A DNA stretch of 64,000 nt. It comes from Selenomonas sp. GTDB taxonomy: Bacteria; Bacillota; Negativicutes; Selenomonadales; Selenomonadaceae. The notes under the pieces are model-generated. The model did no database searches. It saw only the letters and a program-made list of their open reading frames with translations, and was not told the DNA's origin. Within the stretch, counting starts at the first letter, position 1. Each line of letters begins with the position of its first letter. This document shows positions 7,772 through 20,402 of this stretch, one piece after another. The DNA is taken from the NCBI GenBank assembly GCA_022482925.1, contig JAKVOG010000001.1, positions 62,001-126,000 on the forward strand, in the 5' to 3' direction. Both the position numbers and the translations under genes were made by a program.

Positions 7772-10700
7772 TCAACGTTCATATTTTCTGCACAGCTCCC
7801 GAAGCTCCTGCGGATCAACCTCTAATGTATATTCCGGCTTCAGGCACCACTTCCAGTTCAGACCAACCGTCCCCGGCATATTCATCCGGCTACGATCATC
7901 CAGCCCCAGCAGATCCTGCATCGGTATCATAGCCAGCCTTGCATCCGAAGCATAGGCAAACGTAATCAATGACTTTGCCACTTCTTTGGGCCGGTCTTTA
8001 CGGACATGCAGCAGACCAGCTACAGCCGCCCGCGTTGGATCATCGGTATCCTGCTGATACCAGCCTACCGTCGTATTATTATCATGCGTTCCTGTATAGA
8101 CGATGCTGTTCTCAGGCGCCACAAATCCCAGACGCCCCTGCTCATTAAAGTGCAGCATGAAATGCAACACCTTCATGCCAGGGAATCCACATGCATCACG
8201 CAAAGCTTCCACTTCATCCGTAATGATTCCAAGATCTTCGGCTACGATTGGCAAATGCCCCAGTTCCCGCTGAATCTCATCAAAGAACGCTTTGCCCGGA
8301 CCTTTCACCCAGCGGCCGTTAATTGCGGTTTTCGCTTTGCCATCCACTTCCCAAAAGGATTCAAATCCACGGAAATGATCGATCCGGACAATATCTACCA
8401 GTTCGTACAACTTATGGAACCGCTGCTTCCACCAGGAATAGTTCTCGGTTTTCATTGCTTTCCAGTCATACTGAGGGTTCCCCCATAGCTGACCGGTAGC
8501 GCTGAAATAATCTGGCGGCACACCCGCTATGGTATGCGCCGTCCCATTAGGATTCAGATCAAAGAGCTGCTGATGCGCCCATACATCGGCACTATCCTGT
8601 GCCAGGAAAATCGGCATATCGCCCATAATCTTAATGTCACGAGCAGCCGCATATTCGTGCAGTTTCTTCCATTGAATGGCAAACAGATATTGTGCAAACT
8701 TCACAAGCCCGATTGATTCATCCAGGCGGCTTCTCAAAGCCTTCAATGACTTGGCATCTCTATACTTAACCGAATCCGGCCAATTGATCCACTCTGCGCC
8801 CTTATACTCGCGCTTAGCTGCCTCAAATAAGGCATAATCATCCAGCCAGTAGGCTTCTTGCTGACAGAATGCCTGATACTCTTTATCCTTATCCGCCGTC
8901 AGCCGGAATTTACTCCAGGCCTTCTTCAGGCATTTCCGCTTGAAGGTCTGCACCCGTTCAAAATCAACGAATGAGGAAGATTTACTGGCATAAGCCACCC
9001 GGGCCTCAGAAGCCGGCAGCCATTTCTGCTCAATCAGCATATCCATGTCGATGAGCAGGGGATTGCCAGCAAAGGCTGATGGCGACTGATATGGCGAATA
9101 ACCAAAACCAACCGGTCCCAATGGCAGGATCTGCCAGACATGCTGCCCGGCTGCCTGCAGGAAATCAATGAAACGATAGGCTTCACTCCCCAAATCCCCG
9201 ATGCCATATTTCGATGGCAATGAGGTTGGATGCAGCAGGACACCTGCCAGACGGGCATGTTTCCGTGGTTCATGTTCATGTTCCAGAACAAGCCCCTTCA
9301 GCGGCTGTATCTTCAGCGATATCCTGCCACGAGCCACTGGTACTTCCTGTGGTTCCGTTGATGACAGCGTATCCATGAAACATCCACCAGCGAAATCACC
9401 AACATCCAGCAAAACCGTACGCGACTCGCTGCGATTCCGATTAAACGCCACGACAAAGGCTTCGTCCTGGGCCTCACTGCCGAACAGATCATGTCCACCA
9501 CGAATAACCCGGGCATAGGCCAATACGTCTCCGTCACCGTAAAGCGGCAGAATCTCGCCGGTCTGCAAAGCCGGATGCTCATTCCTGAGCCGGATGATCT
9601 TCCGATACCATTCCTGCAGATAGGTATCGCCACCTTCCCATTGATAAGGCCGGCGATTATAGGGATCCTTGAATCCCTGCATACCAATCTCGTCTCCATA
9701 ATAAACACAAGGGACACCAGGATATGTCATCTGCCAAAGTGCAGCCATCATAAGCCGTGCCACGCCCAGATTATACTGCGTTTTATTCAGGCGGGAACGA
9801 GACTGCTGCACAGCCGGCATCCCATCAAAATAAGCGGCCTCTCCCAACAGAGTAATCGCCCGCTGGACATCATGGCTGCCAATCAGATTCATCATGGCAT
9901 AGAAATTTTCCTGAGGATAGTTTTCCCGCAGACTTTCAAACCGGCGAAGACAGCTGCGCCCATCGGCATGCCCTAACAAATAGTCAAGGAGTACTTTACG
10001 AAACGGATAATTCATTGCTGAATCCATCTCCTGCCCGCAAAGATATTCACGTGACATCCCATAGGCAATCTTATGCGACGCATCTTCCCAGACCTCGCCA
10101 ATCATGACCGCCTCTGAATCCGTCTTTTTTAGTTCCGCATAGAAGCTCTGTGAGAACGGCTCCGGCAGTTCGTCGATGACATCCAGACGCCAGCCGGCGA
10201 TTCCCTTTCCGAGCCAGTGATGCAGCACACTATCCTTATCATTGATGATAAAGTCCATATAAGAAGGTGTCGTCTCCGTCACGTTCGGCAACGTATTGAA
10301 ATTCCACCAACTTTCATACTCATAGGGGAAATTCCGGAAATTATACCACTCAAAGTATGGCGATTCAGGCGACTGAAACGCACCGACACTATCATACTGC
10401 CCCTGCCGGTTAAAATAGCGGCTGTTGCTTCCCGTGTGACTGAATACGCCGTCCAGAATGATACGGATCCCCTTCTCTTTGGCTTTCTCCACAAGCTCAC
10501 TGAAATCAGCATCCGTTCCTAAAATCGGGTCAATCTTCAGATAATCACCCGTATCATAGTGATGATTGCTTTCCGATTCAAAGACCGGATTCAGGTAAAT
10601 AACCGAAATACCAAGATTCTTCAGGTAGTCCAGTTTTTCCAGTATGCCCTGCAAATTCCCTCCAAAGAAATCATAAGCCACGATCTCTTTGGTATCAGGA

Positions 10701-11233
10701 TCCTTGTAATAGCATGGATCGTCATTCCAATCCGCATGGAAAACAGCACCATGTTTCTTAATGATCTTGTCCCCTTTCCGATAGAACCGGTCAGGGAAAA
10801 TCTGATACATCACAGCATGCTTGAACCAATCCGGTGTTTTTGCCCCGGCATTATAAACCGTGATCTGGAAGGATGGCGGTACATGATCATACAGGTCCCC
10901 CAAACCGCCTAACTGCTCTTCATTGTTTCCATAATAGCAGGTACCATCGCTGGCGGCTATTATGAAATAATACCATAGCAGACAGCCCTTCCCCGGCAGT
11001 TCCAGATTCGTGGAAAAGAACTGATCGTCTTCCTCTGACGATGCACTGGCCGTTAGCGGAAGCAATTCCTCACCGGTCTTATTGTGCCAGATACGAAGTA
11101 ATACCTGATTGATCTGCTGCTTTGTCCTCAGCCGGATGCCCAGCCTTATCTCTGTACCTGCTTCAGCTGCACCAACTGGTGCGCGATAGTAGATATTTTG
11201 AGAATCATGCTCGACCTCATTCTTATCCAGCAT
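7772..11233 (-). CDS. bifunctional GH13 alpha-glucan hydrolase - GH77 4-alpha-glucanotransferase fusion
   Basis: An 1153-aa fusion of two alpha-glucan enzymes. Residues about 1-120 look like a neopullulanase-type N-terminal domain. About 150-560 form a GH13 barrel with DGVFSHTG, GWRLDVIDELP (nucleophile Asp), MIGEVWEDAS (acid Glu) and IGSHDVQRA (third Asp). About 650-1150 form a GH77 (MalQ-like) domain with VRIDHFRGF, VAEDLGIIT and YTGTHDNNTT. Together they should cut and transfer alpha-1,4-glucan chains, acting on glycogen and maltodextrins. It is the last gene of the glg operon. The start is ATG 11233 after AAGAGGAGAG. Whether the GH13 half cleaves alpha-1,4 or alpha-1,6 bonds cannot be read from sequence. 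Confidence 0.92.
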   Translation of the reverse strand: MLDKNEVEHDSQNIYYRAPVGAAEAGTEIRLGIRLRTKQQINQVLLRIWHNKTGEELLPLTASASSEEDDQFFSTNLELPGKGCLLWYYFIIAASDGTCYYGNNEEQLGGLGDLYDHVPPSFQITVYNAGAKTPDWFKHAVMYQIFPDRFYRKGDKIIKKHGAVFHADWNDDPCYYKDPDTKEIVAYDFFGGNLQGILEKLDYLKNLGISVIYLNPVFESESNHHYDTGDYLKIDPILGTDADFSELVEKAKEKGIRIILDGVFSHTGSNSRYFNRQGQYDSVGAFQSPESPYFEWYNFRNFPYEYESWWNFNTLPNVTETTPSYMDFIINDKDSVLHHWLGKGIAGWRLDVIDELPEPFSQSFYAELKKTDSEAVMIGEVWEDASHKIAYGMSREYLCGQEMDSAMNYPFRKVLLDYLLGHADGRSCLRRFESLRENYPQENFYAMMNLIGSHDVQRAITLLGEAAYFDGMPAVQQSRSRLNKTQYNLGVARLMMAALWQMTYPGVPCVYYGDEIGMQGFKDPYNRRPYQWEGGDTYLQEWYRKIIRLRNEHPALQTGEILPLYGDGDVLAYARVIRGGHDLFGSEAQDEAFVVAFNRNRSESRTVLLDVGDFAGGCFMDTLSSTEPQEVPVARGRISLKIQPLKGLVLEHEHEPRKHARLAGVLLHPTSLPSKYGIGDLGSEAYRFIDFLQAAGQHVWQILPLGPVGFGYSPYQSPSAFAGNPLLIDMDMLIEQKWLPASEARVAYASKSSSFVDFERVQTFKRKCLKKAWSKFRLTADKDKEYQAFCQQEAYWLDDYALFEAAKREYKGAEWINWPDSVKYRDAKSLKALRSRLDESIGLVKFAQYLFAIQWKKLHEYAAARDIKIMGDMPIFLAQDSADVWAHQQLFDLNPNGTAHTIAGVPPDYFSATGQLWGNPQYDWKAMKTENYSWWKQRFHKLYELVDIVRIDHFRGFESFWEVDGKAKTAINGRWVKGPGKAFFDEIQRELGHLPIVAEDLGIITDEVEALRDACGFPGMKVLHFMLHFNEQGRLGFVAPENSIVYTGTHDNNTTVGWYQQDTDDPTRAAVAGLLHVRKDRPKEVAKSLITFAYASDARLAMIPMQDLLGLDDRSRMNMPGTVGLNWKWCLKPEYTLEVDPQELRELCRKYER

Positions 11234-11301
11234 AGAAATCTCTCCTCTTCTTGCACTTAAGGGCGGCAAATTATTGCCGCCCCTTTTCAGTTCGTGTTAT
11301 A

Positions 11302-12738
11302 TTATTCAGCGATGAGCTGCGTATAGAGCTGTTTATACTCATTGGCCGAATTTCTCCAGCTGAAATCTGTCTTCATGGCATTCTCCACGATATGCTGCCA
11401 TTCGGCATAATTCTCATAGGCACTCAAAGCCCGTTTCAGCGCATACATCATCTCATGAGCATTGTAATTGCTGAATACGAAACCATTACCCGTATTCGTG
11501 TATTTATCATATTGCTGAACCGTATCCTTCAGGCCACCGGTCTCACGGACCAGCGGTACTGCTCCATAGCGCATCGCAATGAGCTGACCAATGCCGCAAG
11601 GCTCATAATTCGATGGCATCAGGAAGATATCAGCTGCCGCATACATACGCTGTGCCAGCTGATTGGAGAACTTGATATTTGCCGACACTTTCGTCGGGAA
11701 ACGCCAGGCCAGTCCCTTGAACCATTCCTCATAGATCTTATCACCAGTGCCCAGCACCACAAACTGGATATCCTCGTGCTGCAGTACCTCATCCATCATG
11801 CGCACAATAAGGTCCAGTCCCTTTGGCGGAACCAGCCTGGATACCAGCGTAATCATCGGCGTACGACGATTGGCCGGCAGGCCGAGAAAATTCTGCAGTT
11901 CTGTCTTGTTATCGGCCTTTCGGTCCTGACTGGACACATCATAGGTCTCAAAAATATTCGGATCCGTCATCGGATTATAGACATTATAGTCAATGCCATT
12001 CACGATACCGAACAGGCGGTCATTGCGGCTGCGAAGCAGTCCGTCCAGATGCTCACCAAAGTATTCATACTGGATCTCTTTGGCATACGTCTTGCTGACA
12101 GTCGAGATATAATCCGCATAGATCAGCCCGCCCTTCATGAAGTTTACCGCATCGTAAAATTCCAGATCTCCATTGCGGAAATACTTCCAGTCCAGGCCAA
12201 GGACATCCTCTATTACTTCTTTCGGGAACACACCCTGATACTTCAGATTATGGATCGTGTACAAGGTTTTAATGGACTGGTAACGCGCATCGGCCATATA
12301 ATCCAATTTCAGGAATACATTGATCAGACCGGCATGCCAATCATTCGTATGAATCACATCCGGCCAGAAGTCGATAACCGGCAGCAATTCCAATACTGCC
12401 CGGCAGAAGAACGTAAAACGCTCGGCATCATCATCATAACCATACAGACCTTCGCGGTCAAAGTATTCCATATTATCCACGAAGTAATAGGTAACACCAT
12501 CTTTCTCATAGGCATCAAGACCAACATACTTCTTACGCCAGGCAACCTGAACCTCTCCATCATAGAGATGCTCCATCTCATCCACATACTTCTTATCAAT
12601 CATACCAAACTTCGGCATGATTACCCTTACATCCACATCGTCCTCATTAAGCGCCTGCGGCAGGGAACCAGCTACGTCAGCCAGCCCGCCCGTCTTGGCA
12701 AATGGTACTGCTTCAGATGCTACGTAAAGAACCTTCAT
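11302..12738 (-). CDS. glgA: glycogen synthase (ADP-glucose type, GT5)
   Basis: Transfers glucose from ADP-glucose to the non-reducing end of a growing alpha-1,4-glucan. The 478-aa length fits bacterial GlgA. The N-terminus MKVLYVASEAVPFAKTGGLA contains the K-T-G-G-L ADP-glucose motif, and the C-terminal half has the GT-B nucleotide-binding segments (SRLVPPKGLDL, MPSNYEPCGIGQL, RETGGL). The start is ATG 12738 after GAGGAGGATAATGGA. It lies between glgB and the GH13-GH77 gene in the same direction, with short gaps, as part of one operon. Confidence 0.96.
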   Translation of the reverse strand: MKVLYVASEAVPFAKTGGLADVAGSLPQALNEDDVDVRVIMPKFGMIDKKYVDEMEHLYDGEVQVAWRKKYVGLDAYEKDGVTYYFVDNMEYFDREGLYGYDDDAERFTFFCRAVLELLPVIDFWPDVIHTNDWHAGLINVFLKLDYMADARYQSIKTLYTIHNLKYQGVFPKEVIEDVLGLDWKYFRNGDLEFYDAVNFMKGGLIYADYISTVSKTYAKEIQYEYFGEHLDGLLRSRNDRLFGIVNGIDYNVYNPMTDPNIFETYDVSSQDRKADNKTELQNFLGLPANRRTPMITLVSRLVPPKGLDLIVRMMDEVLQHEDIQFVVLGTGDKIYEEWFKGLAWRFPTKVSANIKFSNQLAQRMYAAADIFLMPSNYEPCGIGQLIAMRYGAVPLVRETGGLKDTVQQYDKYTNTGNGFVFSNYNAHEMMYALKRALSAYENYAEWQHIVENAMKTDFSWRNSANEYKQLYTQLIAE

Positions 12739-12809
12739 TCCATTATCCTCCTCACAATCCACATGCTCTTGATTGTTATCATTCGTTCAGCGACAGGATC
12801 TTACTGCCC

Positions 12810-15278
12810 TCAGGCATTCGCCGCATCTTTCTTCTCTTCACTCTTGACCGTGGCAGTCGTCTTTTTAGTCGTCTTTTTAGTCGTCGTCCTGGTCGTTGTC
12901 TTTCTCTTAGCCGGTGCCTTTTCCGTTGTTTCCGCTTTCGTCGTGCGCTTTCTTACCGTCCGTTTCGGTTTAGCCTCAACATCAGCGTCAGCTTTCTTCA
13001 CCGTCTTCTTCGCTGCCGTTTTCTTAGCCGCACTCTTCGTCGCCGTAGTCTTGCTGGCAGTCGTTTTGCTGGCAGCAGTTTTCTTCGCCGGCGCTTTCCT
13101 GGTGGTCTTCCCGGCAACAGTCTTCTCTGCCGCCTCAGCCTCATCAGTGGCAGCTTTCTTCACTGCAGTTTTCCGGGTAGCAGTCTTCCCGGTCGTTGTT
13201 TTCTTCGCAGCAGTCTTTTTCGCTGCCGTCTTTTTAGCCGTAGTTTTCCGGGCTGTAGTCTTCTTCACCGTCTTTCCAGCTCCGGCTGCTTCTGCGGATT
13301 CTTTATTCTCCGTAACGTCTTCGTGGCCTTTAGCCTCTACAACCGTTGCAGCCTTAGGAAAAGACACCTGACTACCTGATTGTTCCGTCAAACGCAGATA
13401 AACAGTTGCCAACGGTGGAACCGTCAAAGTAATCGACTGGGCGCGATTATGCCACGGCACATCCTGACTGGCAATCTCACCGGCATTCTTTACGCCGCTG
13501 CCGCCAAACGCCTCATCATCCGAGTTGAACACTTCCACATAGTTCCCCTTGGATGGCACACCAATCCGATAATCATGATGAACCTCCGGCGTAAAGTTGC
13601 AAAGTGCAATAATAAAGTCATTGCTGTCTTCTGCCTTGCGGATAAACGACACAATGCTATTGTTGCTGTCATTCGGATCGATCCACTGGAAACCATCCCA
13701 ATCGAAATCCACCTGCCAGAACGATTTATGCTCCAGATAGAACTGGTTGAGCGCTTTGGAATAAGCCAGCATCTTCGCATGCATATCATACTGCTGCACC
13801 AGATGCCAATCCAGACTATCCTCATAATTCCACTCAATAAACTGACCAAACTCACCGCCCATAAAGAGCAATTTCTTGCCTGGATGAGCCATCCAGTAAC
13901 CAAAGAAGTTTCTGAGCCCAGCAAACTTCTGCCAGTAATCGCCCGGCATCTTGCTGATCAGCGAGCACTTGCCATGGACTACTTCGTCATGCGACAACGG
14001 CAGGACAAAATTCTCGGAAAAAGCATACATGAATGAGAATGTCACCTTATCGTGATTCCATTTACGATAAACCGGATCAAGGCTCACGTATTTGAGCATA
14101 TCATTCATCCAGCCCATGTTCCACTTGTAGTTAAAGCCCATACCGCCCATATAGACCGGCTTGGATATCAACGGCCATGACGTGGACTCCTCAGCAATCA
14201 TCAATGCCTGCGGATGGAATTTAAAAATTGCCTCATTCAATTTCTTCAGGAAATCCATGGCCTCCAGATTGCCGGTATCCCCATATTTATTTGGTGCCCA
14301 ATCACCGTCTTTACGGCCATAATTGAGATACAACATATTGGCTACTGCATCAATGCGCAATCCGTCGATATGAAATTCCTCGAACCAGAACATCGCATTG
14401 GAAATCAGGAAACTCTGAACCTCGGTACGTCCGTAATCGAAATTCGTTGTTCCCCATTCCCAGTTTTCAGCCCGCTGCTCGTTATCCGACTCATAAAGCG
14501 TCTCACCATCGAAATGGCGCAGTCCCTGTTCATCCTTGCAAAAATGCCCCGGTACCCAGTCCATGATGATGCCGATGCCTTCCTGATGTGCACGATCCAC
14601 CAGATAGCGGAACTCATCAGGTGTACCATAACGGCTGGTCACCGCATAGTAACCTGTAGCCTGATACCCCCAGGAACCATCAAAAGGATGCTCGCATAAT
14701 GGCATGAACTCAATATGCGTATAATTCATGTCTTTGACATAGTCGATCAGTTGATCCGCTAATTCCCGGTAGGAAAGATACTCGCCTTCCTCATTGCGGC
14801 GCCAGGAGCCGGCATGAACCTCATACGTCAGCATCGGGCGTTCGTATGAAGACTCCTTGCTCTTCTTCTCGCTCCAGGCACTATCCTTCCACTCATAATG
14901 ATTCAGATCATAAAAGCAGGAAGCCGTATTCGGCTTTTTCTCGGCAAAGAAACCATATGGATCCGCCTTCATGATATGCGGGCCGCCCCATTGCGGTTCA
15001 ATCGCATACTTGTAGATGTCGCCTTCCTTGATTCCCTCAATAAAGACCTGCCAGATTTCACCATCGCCAGTTTTCGTCATAACGGCCCTACGGGTATCCC
15101 ATTCATTAAAGTCGCCTACTACGCTGACCGACTTCGCATGCGGTGCCCATACAGCAAACCGGACGCCTTTTTTTCCATTCTCTTCAATTATATGTGCACC
15201 AAGCATCTCATAGGCATGATAATTGGTACCCTGATGAAATAAATATCGATCAAATTCACTTAAATCTGAAGTTTTCAA
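12810..15278 (-). CDS. glgB: 1,4-alpha-glucan branching enzyme with a histone-H1-like C-terminal tail
   Basis: Cuts alpha-1,4-glucan chains and rejoins them through alpha-1,6 bonds to branch glycogen. The 822-aa product has a CBM48-type N-terminal domain (GVRFAVWAPHAKSVSVVGDF), a GH13 barrel with GLRIDAVANML (nucleophile Asp), MIAEESTSW (acid Glu) and LPLSHDEVVHG (third Asp), and a C-terminal beta domain ending near residue 630. The last roughly 190 residues are unusual: an acidic linker, then about 150 residues of almost only Lys, Thr, Ala, Arg in KKTAAKKT-type repeats. Ordinary GlgB ends before this. The start is TTG 15278 after AAAAGGGGGATTATC; no in-frame ATG has a comparable site. Confidence 0.93.
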   Translation of the reverse strand: MKTSDLSEFDRYLFHQGTNYHAYEMLGAHIIEENGKKGVRFAVWAPHAKSVSVVGDFNEWDTRRAVMTKTGDGEIWQVFIEGIKEGDIYKYAIEPQWGGPHIMKADPYGFFAEKKPNTASCFYDLNHYEWKDSAWSEKKSKESSYERPMLTYEVHAGSWRRNEEGEYLSYRELADQLIDYVKDMNYTHIEFMPLCEHPFDGSWGYQATGYYAVTSRYGTPDEFRYLVDRAHQEGIGIIMDWVPGHFCKDEQGLRHFDGETLYESDNEQRAENWEWGTTNFDYGRTEVQSFLISNAMFWFEEFHIDGLRIDAVANMLYLNYGRKDGDWAPNKYGDTGNLEAMDFLKKLNEAIFKFHPQALMIAEESTSWPLISKPVYMGGMGFNYKWNMGWMNDMLKYVSLDPVYRKWNHDKVTFSFMYAFSENFVLPLSHDEVVHGKCSLISKMPGDYWQKFAGLRNFFGYWMAHPGKKLLFMGGEFGQFIEWNYEDSLDWHLVQQYDMHAKMLAYSKALNQFYLEHKSFWQVDFDWDGFQWIDPNDSNNSIVSFIRKAEDSNDFIIALCNFTPEVHHDYRIGVPSKGNYVEVFNSDDEAFGGSGVKNAGEIASQDVPWHNRAQSITLTVPPLATVYLRLTEQSGSQVSFPKAATVVEAKGHEDVTENKESAEAAGAGKTVKKTTARKTTAKKTAAKKTAAKKTTTGKTATRKTAVKKAATDEAEAAEKTVAGKTTRKAPAKKTAASKTTASKTTATKSAAKKTAAKKTVKKADADVEAKPKRTVRKRTTKAETTEKAPAKRKTTTRTTTKKTTKKTTATVKSEEKKDAANA
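12813..13274 (-). other. Lys/Thr/Ala-rich histone-H1-like tail of GlgB
   Basis: About 154 codons encode repeated KKTAAKKT, KTTARKTT and KTTKKTT units with almost no aromatic or aliphatic residues other than Ala and Val. Two acidic breaks (DEAEAAE and ADADVEA) divide it. Such tails in HU- or H1-like proteins bind nucleic acid or other polyanions. The frame stays open through about 460 low-complexity bases, which argues that the tail is translated and kept. Confidence 0.85.
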
Positions 15279-15370
15279 GATAATCCCCCTTTTATTACAT
15301 GTGTGCATGCAGCAGGCCCCCCGCCTGCTATACGCTCACAGATGCTTCTTTCACCATAATACAAAACGAA

Positions 15371-17836
<2,466 letters not shown>

Positions 17837-17946
17837 ATAAAACACTCCCTTGGCTTCTTTAATTGTACTTGAATTATAAAAGCCGCCGTAAATCAGCATC
17901 TGCCCGTTATAAGCAGCCCAACCTATCTACAACGGCTAACCTAACA

Positions 17947-19059
17947 TCAAATCACAACATTTTTCGTGACGATCAACGGGTAGCTTGGAGCTCCCTTGAG
18001 CCACTTCTCCTTCGTGATCACTACATTCTTATCACAGATCACATTCTCAACCAGTGCCCCATCCTGGATGTCACATTTCTGCATGATAATCGAATTTTTG
18101 ATCTTTACGCCTTTGCCAACATTCACGCCACGGAACAAGATGCTGTTCTCGACCTCACCGCGAATGATGCTGCCATTGGCAATCAGGGAATTCCTGACAT
18201 CAGCAGTTGCTTTGTACTGGACCGGCACTTCATCCTTAGCCTTCGTATAGATGGAATTCTCCCCCATAAAGAGTTCCTCCCACACATCCGGCTGCAGGAC
18301 ATCCATATTCGACTTATAATATGCTGCCGTAGAATCCACATGGGCAACATAACCATCATGCTCAGTCGCATAGATATTATAGTCACTGGCCCGACGGATG
18401 ATTCCATCCATCAGGAGATCCTGCCCACCATGCTCATAGGCAAAGCGAACCATGTCCACGAATATTCGCTTTTCCATGAGATAGACACCCATAGCGACCT
18501 TTGAGCCATCATAGACGGCCGGCTTCTCAGCAATATCCGTCACCAGCCCGTTCTCAGCTGTTTCCAGTACGACATTGCGCCCCATGTTCTCTTCTGCTGC
18601 GGTATAATAAACCATCGTGATATCCGCTTCCGTATTCTGATGGAAGCGGAACAACTCACGAAAATCAACATTATAGACAAAACTGCCACCAGCCAGCAGA
18701 ACATATTTCTGGACACTGTGCTCAAAATAATCCAGATCATGATAGAAATTCTTCAGATCTCCCTTGCGGGATACATCAGTCTCAACTGCAGCCGGCAGGT
18801 AAAACAATCCCTCATGCCGACGCGCCAAATCCCAGTCCTTACCAGATCGAAGGTGATCCAGCACCGACCGCGGGCTGTCCGGCAGCATGACCCCGACATT
18901 CTGAATGCCAGAATTCACCATACTTGACAAAGCAAAATCAATCAGGCGGTACCGGCCAGCAAATGGAATTGACTCCACCGCGCGGCGATCCGTCAGCTCA
19001 CGGATCAAACCATTATCTTCCTGAAGATTGATAATCCCCATTACCGTTTTCAATTTCAA
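17947..19059 (-). CDS. glgD: glucose-1-phosphate adenylyltransferase regulatory subunit
   Basis: GlgD is the non-catalytic or weakly catalytic partner of GlgC in Firmicutes and is thought to raise the activity of the complex. The 370-aa protein keeps the nucleotidyltransferase fold (SIPFAGRYRLIDFALSSMVN, then a left-handed beta-helix with SLIANGSIIRGEVENS) but lacks the GGxGxRL nucleotide loop; it begins MKLKTVMGIINLQEDN instead, which is typical of GlgD. It directly follows glgC in the operon, with a 35-base gap. Confidence 0.94.
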   Translation of the reverse strand: MKLKTVMGIINLQEDNGLIRELTDRRAVESIPFAGRYRLIDFALSSMVNSGIQNVGVMLPDSPRSVLDHLRSGKDWDLARRHEGLFYLPAAVETDVSRKGDLKNFYHDLDYFEHSVQKYVLLAGGSFVYNVDFRELFRFHQNTEADITMVYYTAAEENMGRNVVLETAENGLVTDIAEKPAVYDGSKVAMGVYLMEKRIFVDMVRFAYEHGGQDLLMDGIIRRASDYNIYATEHDGYVAHVDSTAAYYKSNMDVLQPDVWEELFMGENSIYTKAKDEVPVQYKATADVRNSLIANGSIIRGEVENSILFRGVNVGKGVKIKNSIIMQKCDIQDGALVENVICDKNVVITKEKWLKGAPSYPLIVTKNVVI

Positions 19060-19094
19060 TCTACTCCTTGCTGTATCTTTGACTGAACAAATAA

Positions 19095-20249
19095 TCAGCC
19101 TGCCTGCTTGCTGCCAGTCTCTACCAGCACCGACTCACCTTCTGCTACCACTGTAATGGCGCCCTTTTCACCAGCGACCTTCGCGCCCTCTGCAATCTCA
19201 CAGTTCTGCGCCACAATAGCATAGTCAACAACCGCATTATCACGAATCACCGTGGAAGGCATGATAACCGAATTCATGATCTTCGCACCCTTGCCAATCC
19301 GGACGCCTGGGAAGATCACAGAATTCTCCACCTCGCCCAAAACCATCGAGCCCTCGCTGACCATCGAATTACGGACTCTGGCCTGCGGGCCTACATAATG
19401 CGGCGGCATGGACTCATTCGAGGAATAGATTTTCCAATCACCGTTAAGGTCGAATGGCGGCTCATCCTGCAGCAGATCCATATTGGCCTGCCAAAGGCTC
19501 TCAATCGTCCCGACGTCTTTCCAATAACCATCAAATGCGTAAGAGTAAAGACGTGCTTTATCAGCCAGCATCTTCGGAATGATATTCTTACCGAAATCAT
19601 GGCTGCTCGTCTCATCCTTTGCGTCTTCTTCCAGATATTTTTTCAGGAAATTCTTATTGAAGATATAAATTCCCATCGAAGCCAGATTGCTTTTCGGCTT
19701 GGCTGGTTTCTCCTCAAACTCCGAAATACGGCCTGTCTTATCCGTATTCATGATACCGAAACGTGGTGCCTCGTCCCATGGTACTTCGATGACTCCGATC
19801 GTAGCTTCCGCCTTGCTCATCTTATGTGCCTTGAGCATCCACGAATAATCCATAGTGTAAATATGATCTCCAGACAGAATCAGTACATACTCCGGGTCCG
19901 CCGAATCAATGAAATTCAAATTCTGATAGATGGCATCGGCTGTACCACAATACCAGTCTGCTCCCTTTTCACGGGCATACGGCGGCAGGATAAATACCCC
20001 GCCCTGCTTTTTATCCAGATCCCAGGCACTACCGGAAGCCAGATAATTATGCAGTTCCAGTGGACGATACTGTGTCAGAACACCAACCTTGTCAATGCCT
20101 GAATTCGCACAGTTACTGAGTGGAAAATCGATAATACGATATTTCCCTCCGAATGGCACCGCTGGCTTTGCAATCTTTTTCGTCAGCGCCCCCAAACGGC
20201 TGCCCTGGCCCCCAGCCAGAATCATCGCTAAGCATTCTGTCTTTCTCAT
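19095..20249 (-). CDS. glgC: glucose-1-phosphate adenylyltransferase, catalytic subunit
   Basis: Makes ADP-glucose from glucose-1-phosphate and ATP, the committed step of bacterial glycogen synthesis. The 384-aa protein starts [20 protein letters not shown] with the nucleotide loop, followed by [19 protein letters not shown], the sugar-binding FEEKP segment, and a C-terminal beta-helix. The start ATG 20249 follows CAAGGGGGATTTTTT. It is the first gene of the six-gene glg operon, and its upstream region is bordered by an insertion sequence. Confidence 0.96.
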   Translation of the reverse strand: MRKTECLAMILAGGQGSRLGALTKKIAKPAVPFGGKYRIIDFPLSNCANSGIDKVGVLTQYRPLELHNYLASGSAWDLDKKQGGVFILPPYAREKGADWYCGTADAIYQNLNFIDSADPEYVLILSGDHIYTMDYSWMLKAHKMSKAEATIGVIEVPWDEAPRFGIMNTDKTGRISEFEEKPAKPKSNLASMGIYIFNKNFLKKYLEEDAKDETSSHDFGKNIIPKMLADKARLYSYAFDGYWKDVGTIESLWQANMDLLQDEPPFDLNGDWKIYSSNESMPPHYVGPQARVRNSMVSEGSMVLGEVENSVIFPGVRIGKGAKIMNSVIMPSTVIRDNAVVDYAIVAQNCEIAEGAKVAGEKGAITVVAEGESVLVETGSKQAG

Positions 20250-20402
20250 AAAAAATCCCCCTTGGATATTGTGACAAGACCGATCACCCCTTATTTGACC
20301 GATCTTTGCCTTGGATATAACAACAACAGGTGCTACCCCGTCATCACACACGAGCTGATCAATCCATTCAATTCATCATACTTCCTGTTCTAAATTGTTT
20401 TT

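Noticed and set aside
11251-13371. A 706-codon open frame on the plus strand
   Set aside because: Antisense to glgA and to the Lys/Thr-rich end of glgB; its Val/Ala/Phe-rich end is just the complement of the KKTAAKKT repeats.
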